Shown here: one piece after another, positions 9,712 to 20,544 of the stretch
How positions within the stretch are numbered: position 1 is the stretch's first letter
Layout of the letters: each line of letters opens with the position of its first letter
Assembly: GCF_901538265.1 (NCBI RefSeq)
Contig: NZ_LR593886.1
Span: forward strand, 6,965,738 to 7,029,737
Direction of reading: 5' to 3'
Length of the DNA stretch: 64,000 bases
DNA from: Gemmata massiliana
GTDB lineage: Bacteria; Planctomycetota; Planctomycetia; Gemmatales; Gemmataceae
Position numbers and translations under genes: made by a program
Notes under the pieces: model-generated
Told to the model about the DNA's origin: nothing
The model's input: the letters and a program-made list of their open reading frames with translations, nothing else
The model's database searches: none

Positions 9712-9813
9712 GGCCGGGCGGGTGAACTCCATGCCCTTCGTTCGGCGGTTCTTGGCTGCTTCTTCCGACCTGACCAGTTGAACCACCTCTCGTTGGCGGA
9801 GACCCGCCCGGCC
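9712..9813. terminator. inverted repeat between convergent genes
   Basis: A perfect 12-bp stem is formed by GGCCGGGCGGGT (9712-9723) and its complement at 9802-9813. The long loop, 78 nt, makes it unlike a classic intrinsic terminator. It sits between the convergent giant-protein and DUF1264 genes and could mark transcript ends from both sides. Confidence 0.4.
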
Positions 9814-9866
9814 ACTTCAGACGGGACGCCCAATCCGAACGATCTCGCTCCGAACGTTTGGCGCCG

Positions 9867-10586
9867 TCAGTTTTTCTTGGGCTTCGGCTCGTCCTTGCCC
9901 TCGTTGGTCCACTGCCGACCAATGGTGTTCATGTCCTTCGGCGGCGCGACGCTCGGCACATCAAGGCCGAACTCCTTGATGCGCGCCTCACGGATCTTGT
10001 CCGTTTCGACCTTGAACTCTTTGTCGCGCTGGGCCACGACCTTGGGGTCCGCCTGACCGTCGCCCATGAGCGACCAGATCAGGAGCGGCTCGCCGGTCGG
10101 CACCGGGCTGGACGGATCGGGCCACGTGTGCCACGCTTTCCCCCACGTCTTGATGACGACCTTCATGAACTTCATCTCGTCCTCGGGCGACATGCCCGGG
10201 GCGATCAGGCCGCCGCCGAGGACTTCGTAGGTGTGCGCGTGCCAGTATTTCTTCTCGGTGTCGGGCAGCTTGCGGTACGCCTCGTCCGAGATGAGGTACT
10301 CGACACCAATGAGTTTCGCGTTCTTACCTACGCCATCGAACAGCGTGCATTGGAACACGTCCCCTTCCGACCCGCCCGTGTGCGCGGCGCAGTAGTGCTG
10401 CGTGACGAACTGGAGCTTGGGGTTGTTCTTCGCCATGTGGATGCCGCAGAAGTGGAAGTGCGGCGCGGACATCGGCCCCTCGCCCTTCGCACCGTGGTCG
10501 GCCCTCGTACTCGCTTCCGCGACCGCGCCGCACATGGGAACCGCGCCCAGCGCGGTCAGCGCACCGAACAACTCGCGACGATCCAT
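9867..10586 (-). CDS. DUF1264 / OBAP-like protein with Tat-like leader
   Basis: The protein has about 239 residues from the ATG at 10586. The frame is open further upstream, but that extension is Pro/Arg-rich and looks non-coding. The leader MDRRELFGALTALGA has the RR-x-L-F-G pattern of a twin-arginine signal. The body matches the DUF1264 (plant oil-body-associated, OBAP) family: HFHFCGIHM, a QHYCAAH histidine/cysteine segment, LIGVEYLIS, KKYWHAHTYEV and WGKAWHTW. The molecular function of this family is unsettled, and the conserved His/Cys positions hint at metal binding. The gene stands alone between a convergent and a same-strand neighbour. Confidence 0.85.
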   Translation of the reverse strand: MDRRELFGALTALGAVPMCGAVAEASTRADHGAKGEGPMSAPHFHFCGIHMAKNNPKLQFVTQHYCAAHTGGSEGDVFQCTLFDGVGKNAKLIGVEYLISDEAYRKLPDTEKKYWHAHTYEVLGGGLIAPGMSPEDEMKFMKVVIKTWGKAWHTWPDPSSPVPTGEPLLIWSLMGDGQADPKVVAQRDKEFKVETDKIREARIKEFGLDVPSVAPPKDMNTIGRQWTNEGKDEPKPKKN

Positions 10587-10926
10587 AAACGCACTCTTGG
10601 GGTAGTAGGGAGCAATGGAACCGAAGGACGGCAACGCCCCGTGCGGCCGTCGTGGGAGAAGTCCGAACCCCGCGCACCTCGGGCGCAACGGCAGCGCGAA
10701 TTGCGGTACGAAGGAGCGGTGTCGAAATTGTTATCGCGTGTCCGGAGCGGTTGCCAGTGAATTATCGGTAGCGTGGTGATGTTTAACTAAACTGATGTGC
10801 AATGTGCAAAAGTGAAAGCCCCTGCAAACGTAGTTTCCCTGGCTTTGTCAGCGTCGACAACCGCGTCACCGCGATCGGCAATTCGTGCCGTTTCTGTCCG
10901 AACAGCGATCTGCCGATTCTACCTAA
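10587..10926. other. gap between DUF1264 and MFS genes, no gene seen
   Basis: This stretch holds the upstream region of the DUF1264 gene. Its low coding quality and short, mutually inconsistent reading frames argue against a gene. I recognise no promoter consensus. The MFS-gene hairpin follows at 10927. Confidence 0.5.
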
Positions 10927-10988
10927 CACACGAACCTGGAGCACCGGTAAGAAGAAACATCTCCCTACCAACGCCCCAGGTTCGTGTG
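10927..10988 (-). terminator. hairpin downstream of the MFS gene
   Basis: A 16-bp stem joins 10927-10942 and 10973-10988 across a 30-nt loop. Its single mismatch becomes a G-U pair when read as minus-strand RNA. It begins 15 nt after the TAG stop of the minus-strand MFS gene, which suits a transcript-end structure for that gene. Confidence 0.6.
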
Positions 10989-11003
10989 CGGCAGGTCGCA
11001 ACT

Positions 11004-12335
11004 CTACCCCGCAACCTCGACCGCTGTCTCTTCCGCTGCAACAGGCGTGATAGCCCTTGACGCTGGCTCCACTGAATTGATTGCGTCGAGCGGCGACTTG
11101 TCCGCTCGTGCGGGTTTCAACAACCCCGCAAGCAACAGTGAAATGGCCGCTGTACCCGCCGCGACCCAACCAACATCCGGATACCCGATCGCGACTCCGG
11201 GCTTGATCGTCACGAGCGCCCCCGCGATGAGCGGCGCCAGCCCCGTTGCCGCGTGCTGCACGGACGTATTCACGCTCATGAACGCACCGCGGTTCTTCGG
11301 CTTGGCAACTCCCAGAAGCAGCGCCTGAACCGGCACCATGCGCCCGGCCGCGGCTACCATGAACCCGCTCATCACGATCACCGCCACCCAGAGCGGGCCT
11401 GGCGGTAAGTTTGTCACCACAATCGCCATCACCAACGCCGCGCTCCCCAGAACGCGGAACAAGCCGAGGCGCGGGAGCCGGTCCGCGAGGCGGCCAACAA
11501 CAGTCATACCAATGAGCGTGCAAACGCCCGCCACGAAGTAAATTTGCGAGAGTTGCCCTTCGGTCCAGTCGTTAACTGCCGTCAAATACGGTCCGATGAA
11601 CGACGCGACCGTGAACGTGCCGAGCACCAAGAAAAACGAGAACGCAAACGCACCGAGGTACCCCCGGTTGCTCACGACTTCCGCGAACTCGGCCCAGCGG
11701 TTCGGGCGCTCGGCAGTTAAGTGCCCGCGAATTGGCGGCAGTTTCGCCCACGCCAGTACCCACACAAGGACACTCAGCCCCGCCAACGCAACAAAAGGCG
11801 CCCCGCGGCCGAACCACTCCGCGAGCATGAGCCCGGCCGGAAGCCCCGCGATCGATGCGACCGCGAACGATGAAATCACCGCCCCACTCGCGCGTCCGCG
11901 CTTCTCCGGCGGGAACACGTCGCCGATCACGGCCATCAGCGCGACCGCGGCCGTCCCACCGAACGCGCCCGCGAGCGTGCGCGAGACCAGCAGCAACTCG
12001 TACCCCGCGGCGAACCCGCAGAATAGCGTGCTCAGAGTGAACCCGGCGTACATCGTGAGCAGAACGGATTTACGGTCGAACCGGTCCATCACGAAACTCG
12101 CGAGCAAACTCGCAATCCCGGCGGCCCATGCGTAGGCCGAGACAATGTGTGCGAACTGCCCTTCCGTGAGAGACAGTTCTCGCATCAACCGGCCGCCGAG
12201 CGGCATGATGATGACGAAGTCCACCATGTGCGTGAACTGGATCGCGACCAGAACGAGAATCAATCCCCATTCGGCCCGCGTGATTTTCGCGGCCGGTAGG
12301 GGTTGCGAGCCGGGTTCTATCGGTACGGCCATCAA
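11004..12335 (-). CDS. MFS transporter (DHA1-like)
   Basis: This is an integral membrane protein of 443 residues with about twelve hydrophobic segments. The first (WGLILVLVAIQFTHMVDFVI) and the loop FDRKSVLL after the second helix fit the major facilitator signature between helices 2 and 3. The PPEKRGRASG segment in the middle is typical of drug/proton antiporters of the AraJ/DHA1 type. The substrate cannot be read from the sequence. It is a single minus-strand gene, divergent from the DUF1501 gene, with its own downstream hairpin. The ATG pair at 12330-12335 leaves the exact start uncertain by one codon. Confidence 0.85.
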   Translation of the reverse strand: MMAVPIEPGSQPLPAAKITRAEWGLILVLVAIQFTHMVDFVIIMPLGGRLMRELSLTEGQFAHIVSAYAWAAGIASLLASFVMDRFDRKSVLLTMYAGFTLSTLFCGFAAGYELLLVSRTLAGAFGGTAAVALMAVIGDVFPPEKRGRASGAVISSFAVASIAGLPAGLMLAEWFGRGAPFVALAGLSVLVWVLAWAKLPPIRGHLTAERPNRWAEFAEVVSNRGYLGAFAFSFFLVLGTFTVASFIGPYLTAVNDWTEGQLSQIYFVAGVCTLIGMTVVGRLADRLPRLGLFRVLGSAALVMAIVVTNLPPGPLWVAVIVMSGFMVAAAGRMVPVQALLLGVAKPKNRGAFMSVNTSVQHAATGLAPLIAGALVTIKPGVAIGYPDVGWVAAGTAAISLLLAGLLKPARADKSPLDAINSVEPASRAITPVAAEETAVEVAG

Positions 12336-12772
12336 GCTTCTCCAAGTGGCAGGCGGTACACACGAATACCAGAAACGGGAGAACGAATTACAGGGACGTT
12401 TTGTGCCCCCTACAGGCTCGCGCGATAATCACTTCACACACGAATTTGGCGACACCAACACGAAAAGAGCCCTTGTTTTTCGCTGACCGAACCGCGAATG
12501 GCAGCGAACGATAGGTTTAGCTCTCACGAATGTGCGAATAGACCGTCGGACTGGAAACTTCCGTTTCGGTGCATTGATGTCCCGGGCGCGCGAATTTGGA
12601 GTTTTTCGTGTTGGGTTCGGGAACTCCGAGAGCGACCCCGCGTCAGAAGGTAAGAAGCGGCTCGCGGCACCCGTCGATCACTCCTAACTGCTTGAACGGG
12701 CCGAACTTTCAGGATACACTCGTTCTTCACACCCGCCGGAGCCAAGCCACCGGCACAATTCGGAGTCGATTC
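12336..12772. other. divergent intergenic region MFS / DUF1501
   Basis: These 437 nt separate two divergent genes and so must carry both promoters. The only longer frame is the in-frame upstream extension of the DUF1501 gene, which has no Tat leader at its head and reads as non-coding. I see no strong repeat or operator. Confidence 0.5.
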
Positions 12773-14122
12773 ATGTTCGGGACTACCGATCGTCGGCACT
12801 TCATGGCACATGCGGCGGCCGGTGCCGCCGTCGCCGTTCCCGGCCTCTCGTTCCTTGCCAACCTCAAGGCCCGCGCTCCGGAACTCAAAAAGAAGCAAAA
12901 GAGCCTCATCGTCCTGTGGATGGGCGGCGGCCCTTCGACGATCGACCTGTGGGACATGAAGCCGGGTAGCCCGAACGGGGGCGAGCACAAGCCCAAGCCC
13001 ACTGCGGCCAGCGGCATCGAAATCACCGAACACATGCCGAAGGTGGCCGAGCAGTTCAAGAACCTGTCCATCATCCGCTCACTGAACTCGCTGGAAGGCG
13101 ACCACGCACGCGGCACGTTCATCATGAACACGGGCAAGCAGCGCAGCCCGATCCTCGACTACCCCTCGATCGGTTCAGTCCTCTCGTTCCAACAGAACCT
13201 CGATCCGGAAGCCGCCAAGAACGCGGATATCCCGGCCTTCATCTCCGTGGGCGGCTCCCAAGTCGGGTCCGGCTTCCTCGGTATGAAGTACGCTCCGTTC
13301 ACGGTGCAGAACCCGGGCCAGCCGCCGGAAAACGTCTCTTCTGCCGTGGCCGACGACCGCACCGTTCGCCGCGCCGCAATCTTCGAGCGGCTCGAAGGCG
13401 GGCTCGTCCAACACTCCGACAAGAAGCCGGTGATGGACGCGGCCCAGGCCCACAAAGAAGTTTACGAAAAGGCCCTCAGCCTCGTCGTCTCGACCCGTAA
13501 GGAAGTGTTCAACCTCGAAAAGGAAATCGACGGCAAGACGATCGACACGAAGCTGAAGGAAGAGTACGGTGCGGCCGGCACGGGCGCCAACAACTTCGGC
13601 CGCGGGTGCCTCCTGGCCCGTAAGTTGGTCGAGGCGGGCGTCGCCTGCGTCGAGGTGAGCCTCGGCGGTTGGGACATGCACAACGGCATCTTCAACGCCC
13701 TCGCGACCCGCACGCTCCCGACACTCGACAAGGGCATGGGCACCCTGATGAAAGACCTGGCCCAGCGCGGCCGCCTGAAAGACACTGTGGTAGTGTGGAT
13801 GGGCGACTTCGGGCGCACTCCGCGCATCAACCAGAACGGCGGGCGCGATCACTACCCGCGTGCGTGGAGCGTGGTCGTCGGTGGCGGTAACATCAAGGGC
13901 GGCGTCGTCTACGGTGCGACCGACAAGGACGGCACCGCGGCCACCGACAACCCGACGAACATCACGGACGTCTACGGCACGATTTACCGCGCCCTGGGCA
14001 TCGACCCGACGCCGGAAACCAACGCCAGCGTCCGCGACAACCTCGGCCGCCCGTACTACGTGGCCGGCGAGAAGCCGAACGAGAAGACCGGCTCCTACTG
14101 GATCAAAGACCTCGTCAGCTAA
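12773..14122 (+). CDS. DUF1501 protein, Tat-exported
   Basis: The ATG at 12773 is chosen because it is preceded by GGAG at 7 nt and is followed at once by a twin-arginine leader (DRRHFMAHAAAG). The protein has 449 residues. The body is DUF1501, an alkaline-phosphatase/sulfatase-like fold abundant in planctomycetes: LWMGGGPSTIDLWDMKPG near the start, and GDFGRTPRIN followed by GGRDHYPRAWSVVVGGG near the end. It should act outside the cytoplasmic membrane. In other planctomycetes DUF1501 genes often pair with DUF1549/DUF1553 genes; no such partner is here. It ends in a strong terminator. Confidence 0.9.
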   Translation: MFGTTDRRHFMAHAAAGAAVAVPGLSFLANLKARAPELKKKQKSLIVLWMGGGPSTIDLWDMKPGSPNGGEHKPKPTAASGIEITEHMPKVAEQFKNLSIIRSLNSLEGDHARGTFIMNTGKQRSPILDYPSIGSVLSFQQNLDPEAAKNADIPAFISVGGSQVGSGFLGMKYAPFTVQNPGQPPENVSSAVADDRTVRRAAIFERLEGGLVQHSDKKPVMDAAQAHKEVYEKALSLVVSTRKEVFNLEKEIDGKTIDTKLKEEYGAAGTGANNFGRGCLLARKLVEAGVACVEVSLGGWDMHNGIFNALATRTLPTLDKGMGTLMKDLAQRGRLKDTVVVWMGDFGRTPRINQNGGRDHYPRAWSVVVGGGNIKGGVVYGATDKDGTAATDNPTNITDVYGTIYRALGIDPTPETNASVRDNLGRPYYVAGEKPNEKTGSYWIKDLVS

Positions 14123-14142
14123 GTGAAATTGCACAGTAACGT

Positions 14143-14180
14143 GAGACGGCCGGGGAATCGATCCCCGGCCGTTTCTGTTT
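14143..14180 (+). terminator. intrinsic terminator of the DUF1501 gene
   Basis: The stem ACGGCCGGGGA (14146-14156) and TCCCCGGCCGT (14162-14172) is 11 bp and perfect, with the 5-nt loop ATCGA. It can extend by three more pairs and is followed by a T-rich tail. It lies 23 nt after the stop. Confidence 0.85.
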
Positions 14181-14201
14181 TTGGAAGTGGGGCAGGAACG
14201 C

Positions 14202-14334
14202 AATCCGCCGCGGATGAACGCAGATAACACGGATCAAGACAAGAAAGTAGCATCCAGAGGACCGGCGCGGTTTTCTCTTCTGAAATCCGTCTTCTGATCT
14301 GATCCGCGTTATCTGCGTTCATCTGCGGCGGATT
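14202..14334. repeat. planctomycete intergenic inverted repeat, GCGGATGAACGCAG type
   Basis: A 35-nt arm (14202-14236) is repeated inverted at 14300-14334 with about two mismatches, around a 63-nt spacer. The core CCGCGGATGAACGCAGA recurs in the repeat at 20545-20633. It lies between convergent genes. Confidence 0.8.
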
Positions 14335-14349
14335 TCTGACCGTCAACGA

Positions 14350-15153
14350 TTACAGATCCTTCGACGACCGCGCCCGGAAGAACTGATCGAGCTTCTCTTT
14401 GCTCGCGTCCCCGGTCTTCAGCCCGTCCTTGAACCACTTCACGCGCTGCGCGGACGTACCGTGCGTGAATTTCTCCGGGTGAACGAAGCCGCCCGAGCGC
14501 TTCTGGAGCCGGTCGTCGCCGATCGCGTTGGCCGTTTTGATCGCGGCGTCCACATCGCCGGGTTCGATGAAATTGAATTTCTTCTGCCCGTGGTGCGCCC
14601 ACACCCCAGCGAGGTAATCCGCCTGAAGTTCGAGACGCACAGAGCCGTCGTTGTCCTTGGGATCGGCGTGGTACCCCAGCAGGCGCTGGACGTGGTGCCC
14701 GACCTCGTGTGCGATCACATACGCCTTCGAGAAATCTGCTTTGGAGCCGCCGAGTTTCCGTTCGAGTTCGTCAAAGAACGTCGGATCAATGTACACCTTC
14801 TGGTCGGCCGGGCAGTAGAACGGGCCGACCGCGGACGGCGCGTGGCCGCACCCCGTATCGACGCTGTCGCTAAACAATTCCAGGTGCGGCTTCTTGTAGC
14901 GCGTCCCCATCTTGTGGAACTCGCTCTCCCACACGTCTTCCGTGGTGCCCAGTACCTTCTCGACAAACGTGCGCGTCTCCTTGTCCGGTGGTCCGCCAGG
15001 TCCAGCGGCCGGGCGGAGTCCCCCGAGGTCGACTCCAAAAACCAGTCCGAGAATGACGACGAGAATGCCACCCACTCCACCGATGGCCAGTTTCCCGCCC
15101 ATCCCGCGACTATCCGTAACGTTGCTACTTTCCGGGGCGTCGTCGAGTTGCAT
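14350..15153 (-). CDS. neutral zinc metallopeptidase, YpfJ family
   Basis: The protein has 267 residues, with a short cytoplasmic N-terminus, one membrane segment at about 20-42 and an external domain. The zinc motif HEVGHHVQ starts at H149 and is followed by the downstream segment LELQADYLAGVWAH, as in the family PF04228 (YpfJ, putative neutral zinc metallopeptidase). Upstream features also fit: GPFYCPADQKVYID. Substrates of this family are unknown. It is the last gene of a minus-strand group with the DUF2237 and hydrolase genes. Confidence 0.88.
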   Translation of the reverse strand: MQLDDAPESSNVTDSRGMGGKLAIGGVGGILVVILGLVFGVDLGGLRPAAGPGGPPDKETRTFVEKVLGTTEDVWESEFHKMGTRYKKPHLELFSDSVDTGCGHAPSAVGPFYCPADQKVYIDPTFFDELERKLGGSKADFSKAYVIAHEVGHHVQRLLGYHADPKDNDGSVRLELQADYLAGVWAHHGQKKFNFIEPGDVDAAIKTANAIGDDRLQKRSGGFVHPEKFTHGTSAQRVKWFKDGLKTGDASKEKLDQFFRARSSKDL

Positions 15154-15190
15154 TGGCTGGGTCTCTCGAAGGGTTTAGAAGCGCGCAGCT

Positions 15191-15574
15191 TCAGGTTTTC
15201 CGTTCGATGCTAACGGCGTGCCGTTGCAGTTCTTCCAGATCAACGTATTCCAGCGCGTGCATGTGAGTCGCTTCGAGAACGACCGGGCAGGCCATCCCCG
15301 CTTCGAGCGACTGCTTCCACCGCGTGATGCACACGCACCACCGGTCGCCGGGTCGCAACCCGGGGAACCCGTATACCGGAAACGGCGTGCTCAGGTCGTT
15401 ACCGATTTGCTTCTGGTGTGCGAGGAACTCGGCCGTTACTTGGCAGCAAATCGTGTGCAACCCCTCGTCTTCCGCACCGGTGTTACAGCACCCGTCGCGG
15501 TAGAACCCGGTAAGCGGATTCGTGGAACACGTTTGTAGGGGACCACCGAGGACGTTCTTCGCGTTGGACGGCAT
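15191..15574 (-). CDS. DUF2237 family protein
   Basis: This 127-residue protein has the DUF2237 pattern throughout: NVLGGPLQTCS near the start, PLTGFYRDGCCNTG, GNDLSTP, FPGLRPGDRWCVC and VVLEATHMHAL. The conserved cysteines (CCNTG, WCVC, ICC) suggest a metal or redox role, but no function is established for the family. It starts 2 nt after the end of the hydrolase gene, so the two are probably co-transcribed. Confidence 0.88.
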   Translation of the reverse strand: MPSNAKNVLGGPLQTCSTNPLTGFYRDGCCNTGAEDEGLHTICCQVTAEFLAHQKQIGNDLSTPFPVYGFPGLRPGDRWCVCITRWKQSLEAGMACPVVLEATHMHALEYVDLEELQRHAVSIERKT

Positions 15575-15576
15575 GG

Positions 15577-16224
15577 CTAAGTTCCCGGAACGAGGGGGCG
15601 AGCATTCGCGCTCGTACTTCCCATGATAGCCAAGATCCGGGTCCGAACGATAACCGAGTCCATGATGAGCGTGTGAACGGCCGGGACGAGTTCCGGTTCA
15701 GTACCAGCCACTCGCGTTTCCGAGACCGATACCACCCCGTCGTTCGGGTCATTACCGAACGGACTCCAGCGCCCACACGGACCGGCGGTCCCGGCGATCA
15801 GCGTGAACGGCACTGCGAATTCGGGGAGCTTCGCGAACGCTTCCGGTGCCCCCAGGGACCGTCCGCAGTCGCACGTGTAAAGGCGGAAGGGCGGGAACCA
15901 GCGCCACGCGAGTGCAGCCATTCGCGGCACGGAGGCGGGAGTACCAAGCATCACAAAGTGGTGAACCTTCAACTCCGGCACCGCGGGCAGCGCCATGCGC
16001 AGCAGTAATCCGCCGAGCGAGTGCCCGACGAGACCAACCGGCTCCCCTCGAACTGCCAAAGCACGTAACCGAGTGGTGAGCCGACGAACGATTCGCGGAA
16101 GTGTTTCAAGAGTGGGAAGGTAGCCGAAGAATCGCGTGCGATGACCGGCCCGTCTCAATACGCCAGCTAGTCCGAATAGCGAGAGCGGTGTGCGGCCGAG
16201 GCCGTGGACGAGGAGCGTTTGCAT
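15577..16224 (-). CDS. alpha/beta hydrolase, lipase-like
   Basis: This protein of about 215 residues starts at the ATG at 16224 (MQTLLVHGLGRTPLS). A nine-codon upstream extension would run into the intergenic palindrome and is left out. LLVHGLGRTP supplies the oxyanion strand, GHSLGG is the nucleophile elbow with its serine, DPNDGVVSV carries a candidate acid, and HTLIMDS near the end carries the histidine. The layout matches small esterase/lipase or PGAP1-like hydrolases. I see no signal peptide. It precedes the DUF2237 gene by 2 nt. Confidence 0.8.
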   Translation of the reverse strand: MQTLLVHGLGRTPLSLFGLAGVLRRAGHRTRFFGYLPTLETLPRIVRRLTTRLRALAVRGEPVGLVGHSLGGLLLRMALPAVPELKVHHFVMLGTPASVPRMAALAWRWFPPFRLYTCDCGRSLGAPEAFAKLPEFAVPFTLIAGTAGPCGRWSPFGNDPNDGVVSVSETRVAGTEPELVPAVHTLIMDSVIVRTRILAIMGSTSANARPLVPGT

Positions 16225-16232
16225 AAACAATA

Positions 16233-16312
16233 AATTCGAAACCCGAAGCACGAAATTCGAAAGGGAAGCGGGCGTTCTTTACTTTTGAATTTCGAGCTTC
16301 GGGTTTCGAATT
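16233..16312. repeat. inverted repeat downstream of mdh
   Basis: Arms of 31 nt at 16233-16263 and 16282-16312 pair with two mismatches around an 18-nt loop. The motif CCCGAAGCACGAAATTCGAAA matches, in part, the repeat at 6137-6219. It lies 9 nt after the mdh stop and can act as a transcript-end hairpin. Confidence 0.75.
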
Positions 16313-16320
16313 GACTCCCA

Positions 16321-17310
16321 TTAAGACGGGAGCAGATCCTTCACCACTTCTTGTTCCTGAAGCAGTTCGTCCAGCGTCTTCTTGAACTTCTCCTGGCCGA
16401 ATGCGTCGAGTTTCACGCCCTCAACGACCTTCCAGTTGTTGTCGCCGCTCGCGGTGCAGGGGTAGCCGAACACCAAGCCCGCGGGCACGCCGTACTCGCC
16501 CTTTGAGACGACCGCAGCGCTGGTCCAGTCGCCCGCCGCGGTACCGCGAACGAGGGTCTTGATGTGATCGATGGCCCCGTTCGCGGCCGAAAACGACGAC
16601 GACACCTTCGTCGTGTCGATGATGAACTTCCCGCGGTCTTGCGTATTCGGCACGAACGTGTTTTCGAGCCACGCGTGGTCGGTGATGACGCTCGTCGCGG
16701 GTTGGCCGCCGATCTTCGCGTTGGTGAAGTCCGGGTACTGCGTGTTCGAGTGGTTGCCCCAAATCGTCACGCAGGTGACCGCGTCGTTAGTGACGCCGGC
16801 CTTCGCTGCCAGTGCGGACACCGCGCGGTTGTGGTCGAGCCGGGTCATCGCGTGCCAGCGGTCCGCGGGAACGTCCTTGCCGTTCTTGTAGGCGATGAGG
16901 CAGTTCGTGTTACACGGGTTGCCGACCACGAGAATGCGCACGTCGCTAGCGGCGTTCTTCGCGATCGCCTGCCCCTGCCCCACGAAGATCGGGCCGTTCT
17001 TGCGGATGAGGTCTTTGCGCTGTTCGCCCGGACCGCGCGGCGCGGCGCCCACGAGCAGCGCGTAGTTGCAGTCCTTGAACGCGACGTTCGCGTCGTCAGT
17101 GATGACGACGTCCTTGAGCGTCGAGAACCCGCAGTCTTGTAGTTCGTACATCGCGCCCTCGAGGTTCTTCAGCGCGACGGGCAGTTCGAGCAACTGGAGA
17201 ATGACCTTCGTTTCCGGCCCGAACACTTCACCGGACGCGAGCCGAACAATGAGGCTACTGGAAACCCGACCGGCTGCACCGGTCACGGCCACACGAACGA
17301 CCTTCGACAT
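16321..17310 (-). CDS. mdh: malate dehydrogenase
   Basis: This cytosolic NAD-dependent malate dehydrogenase has 329 residues and interconverts malate and oxaloacetate. The Rossmann motif [10 protein letters not shown] is at about residues 11-20. The substrate and cofactor segments are [11 protein letters not shown], the MTRLDHNRA arginine/aspartate loop and the catalytic [12 protein letters not shown] histidine. It is of the longer Thermus/cytosolic type rather than the bacterial LDH-like type. The NPCNTNC loop has two cysteines where alanines are usual. The gene has its own downstream palindrome, and a terminator-like hairpin of the previous gene lies upstream. Confidence 0.95.
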   Translation of the reverse strand: MSKVVRVAVTGAAGRVSSSLIVRLASGEVFGPETKVILQLLELPVALKNLEGAMYELQDCGFSTLKDVVITDDANVAFKDCNYALLVGAAPRGPGEQRKDLIRKNGPIFVGQGQAIAKNAASDVRILVVGNPCNTNCLIAYKNGKDVPADRWHAMTRLDHNRAVSALAAKAGVTNDAVTCVTIWGNHSNTQYPDFTNAKIGGQPATSVITDHAWLENTFVPNTQDRGKFIIDTTKVSSSFSAANGAIDHIKTLVRGTAAGDWTSAAVVSKGEYGVPAGLVFGYPCTASGDNNWKVVEGVKLDAFGQEKFKKTLDELLQEQEVVKDLLPS

Positions 17311-17425
17311 AAGGTGTACTCCGAACAGCGGCCCAACGGACCACCGGGTGAGGGTAATTGTGTTGATCTACGCCGGTGACAGCCCCAAACAAGAGCGGGA
17401 CCGAGGCGCGATCCACAGAAACGAA

Positions 17426-17456
17426 ATCGGGCCGCCGGATGAACTGGCGGCCCGAT
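17426..17456 (-). terminator. terminator-like hairpin of the DUF1559 gene
   Basis: The 11-bp perfect stem ATCGGGCCGCC (17426-17436) and GGCGGCCCGAT (17446-17456) has a 9-nt loop. Read on the minus strand it lies 33 nt after the DUF1559 stop and is followed by a T-rich stretch. Confidence 0.75.
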
Positions 17457-17489
17457 CATTGCTTTACTTAACAGGTAACGCTCACCGAA

Positions 17490-18443
17490 TCAGTCGTTCG
17501 GCAGCACTTCACCACCCGAACGGCTGTGAAGCGCGGCAATGATGGCCAGTGTTGTGGAGTCCTTCAGGAACCGCACCGAGCCGTCGCCCATTGCAGCGTG
17601 TGCGCCGCCGGTGTGGAACCCGTAGATCTCGTTGTCGCTCGACCCGTTAACGGCCGCGGGGCCGGACCCTTGCGTACCGGCGGCCGGGTCCGCGCCGTTG
17701 ATCCCGAACCAACTGTCCTGGTCGCCCCACCCACCGGCGGCACCATTTCCATCACGGTCGGCGCCGACCTTCGCTCCGCCGCGGCCGTACCGGAACGGGC
17801 GCCCCGCGTCCTCAACGAATAAGATCGTGTTGCTGGTCCCGTCGGTCACTGCGGTGAGCGCGATCGTTTTGTTGTACTCAAGGATGCCCGGCACGTTCAT
17901 TGGGATCGCCTGCGTCCCGATGCTTTGGCTCACCCACGTGCCACCCGCGCCGGACGCCACCGCGTAGTCCGTCCGGCCCATACGGATCTGCGTGACCCCG
18001 CTGGGCAGGGTCGCGTACTTGCCCGAAGGGGTGTTGTAGACGAGGGTCGGTTCGAGTGGCGCGGCCGGACACATGAACGTCTTCACCGGTTGGGTGAACG
18101 CCATGAAGTTGCTCACAGCGTACCCGTCCACCTGCATGTTGATTTGGTTCGCCAAGTTCCCCTGCTCGATGTACGGCAGAATGAACGTGAGGCAGTAGTG
18201 GTTCGGCGCCTTGGTGTAGCTGCCGTCCGTCGTCATCGGGGGGAACGCGCTGTTGGCCGATTCAAAGTTGTGCGCGGCCAGTGCGAGTTGCTTCATGTTG
18301 TTGCTGCACGACATCCGGGCGGCCGCGGCCCGGACCTTTTGAACCGCGGGCAACAACAACCCGATCAGGATCGCGATGATCGCGATTACCACGAGTAGTT
18401 CGATGAGTGTGAAACCGGTACGGATCGAGCGAGACGCGCGCAT
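17490..18443 (-). CDS. DUF1559 protein with prepilin-type leader
   Basis: The protein has 317 residues. The N-terminus is a type IV prepilin/pseudopilin leader, with cleavage expected after G10 in [14 protein letters not shown], followed by one hydrophobic helix. The central part begins with the [16 protein letters not shown] segment and the C-terminus carries the H-x-DG box ([17 protein letters not shown]), both typical of DUF1559. This family is strongly expanded in planctomycetes and probably forms surface or pseudopilus-like structures, although its role is unproven. The small lipoprotein gene lies 63 nt downstream of... the same strand upstream side, so the two form the usual DUF1559-lipoprotein pair. 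Confidence 0.9.
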   Translation of the reverse strand: MRASRSIRTGFTLIELLVVIAIIAILIGLLLPAVQKVRAAAARMSCSNNMKQLALAAHNFESANSAFPPMTTDGSYTKAPNHYCLTFILPYIEQGNLANQINMQVDGYAVSNFMAFTQPVKTFMCPAAPLEPTLVYNTPSGKYATLPSGVTQIRMGRTDYAVASGAGGTWVSQSIGTQAIPMNVPGILEYNKTIALTAVTDGTSNTILFVEDAGRPFRYGRGGAKVGADRDGNGAAGGWGDQDSWFGINGADPAAGTQGSGPAAVNGSSDNEIYGFHTGGAHAAMGDGSVRFLKDSTTLAIIAALHSRSGGEVLPND

Positions 18444-18506
18444 GGTGAGTCCTCGAATTCAGAAATAAGGATCGGAGTAACAAGAACAGAATCGGATACG
18501 GTCGGA

Positions 18507-18983
18507 CTATTTGTCCGTCTTGATACCGCCGGTGGGTTCCTTCGGAGCCGGCGCCTTCGGTATGGTCAGAGTGATTTCCGGCACTTGGTTATCCTTCGCT
18601 TCGACCGTGGCCTTGATCGCGGATTTGGCGGCCTTGTCGTAAGCTCCGCGGAGCAAGTCGGGGCGCCCGCCGTTCCCGTCCGGGGCCTTGCTCATATCCG
18701 GCCACACGACGGTCACGACGTACTCGCCCGCTTGCGCCCCGTCCCCCTCCTTGCTCGTCGTCAAAGCGAAGGAACCGTCCGGGCCGCACTTGCCGTAAGG
18801 CACCGGTTCGTTCGGGTTTTCGCGCCCCTTGCGGTGAAAGAACACGGTCGCGTCGCTCGCCGGTTTCCCGTCGACGCTGACCTTGCCCTTTACCGAGTAC
18901 AACTTCGGCCCGGAGTCGCCGCATCCAGTGGCGCACGCGCTCACCACTCCCAAGATTGCCGCTAACAGAACGCGGGTGACCAT
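18507..18983 (-). CDS. small lipoprotein, carboxypeptidase-regulatory-like
   Basis: The ATG at 18983 is chosen over the longer frame because it has a strong GGAGG site and starts a lipoprotein signal (MVTRVLLAAILGVVSAC). Lipid attachment would be at one of the cysteines in SACATGC. The protein has 158 residues. The mature part opens VKGKVSVDGKPASDATVFF, the beta-sandwich pattern of regulatory-like domains in planctomycete lipoproteins, and ends in a Pro/Lys tail. It lies upstream of the DUF1559 gene on the same strand, with a 63-nt gap, and should be exported with it. Confidence 0.82.
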   Translation of the reverse strand: MVTRVLLAAILGVVSACATGCGDSGPKLYSVKGKVSVDGKPASDATVFFHRKGRENPNEPVPYGKCGPDGSFALTTSKEGDGAQAGEYVVTVVWPDMSKAPDGNGGRPDLLRGAYDKAAKSAIKATVEAKDNQVPEITLTIPKAPAPKEPTGGIKTDK

Positions 18984-20527
<1,544 letters not shown>

Positions 20528-20544
20528 TTCGGGACCGGAAAATC

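Noticed and set aside
12596-12772. N-terminal extension of the DUF1501 gene
   Set aside because: The ATG at 12773 has a good ribosome binding site and a Tat leader that would be buried by the extension.
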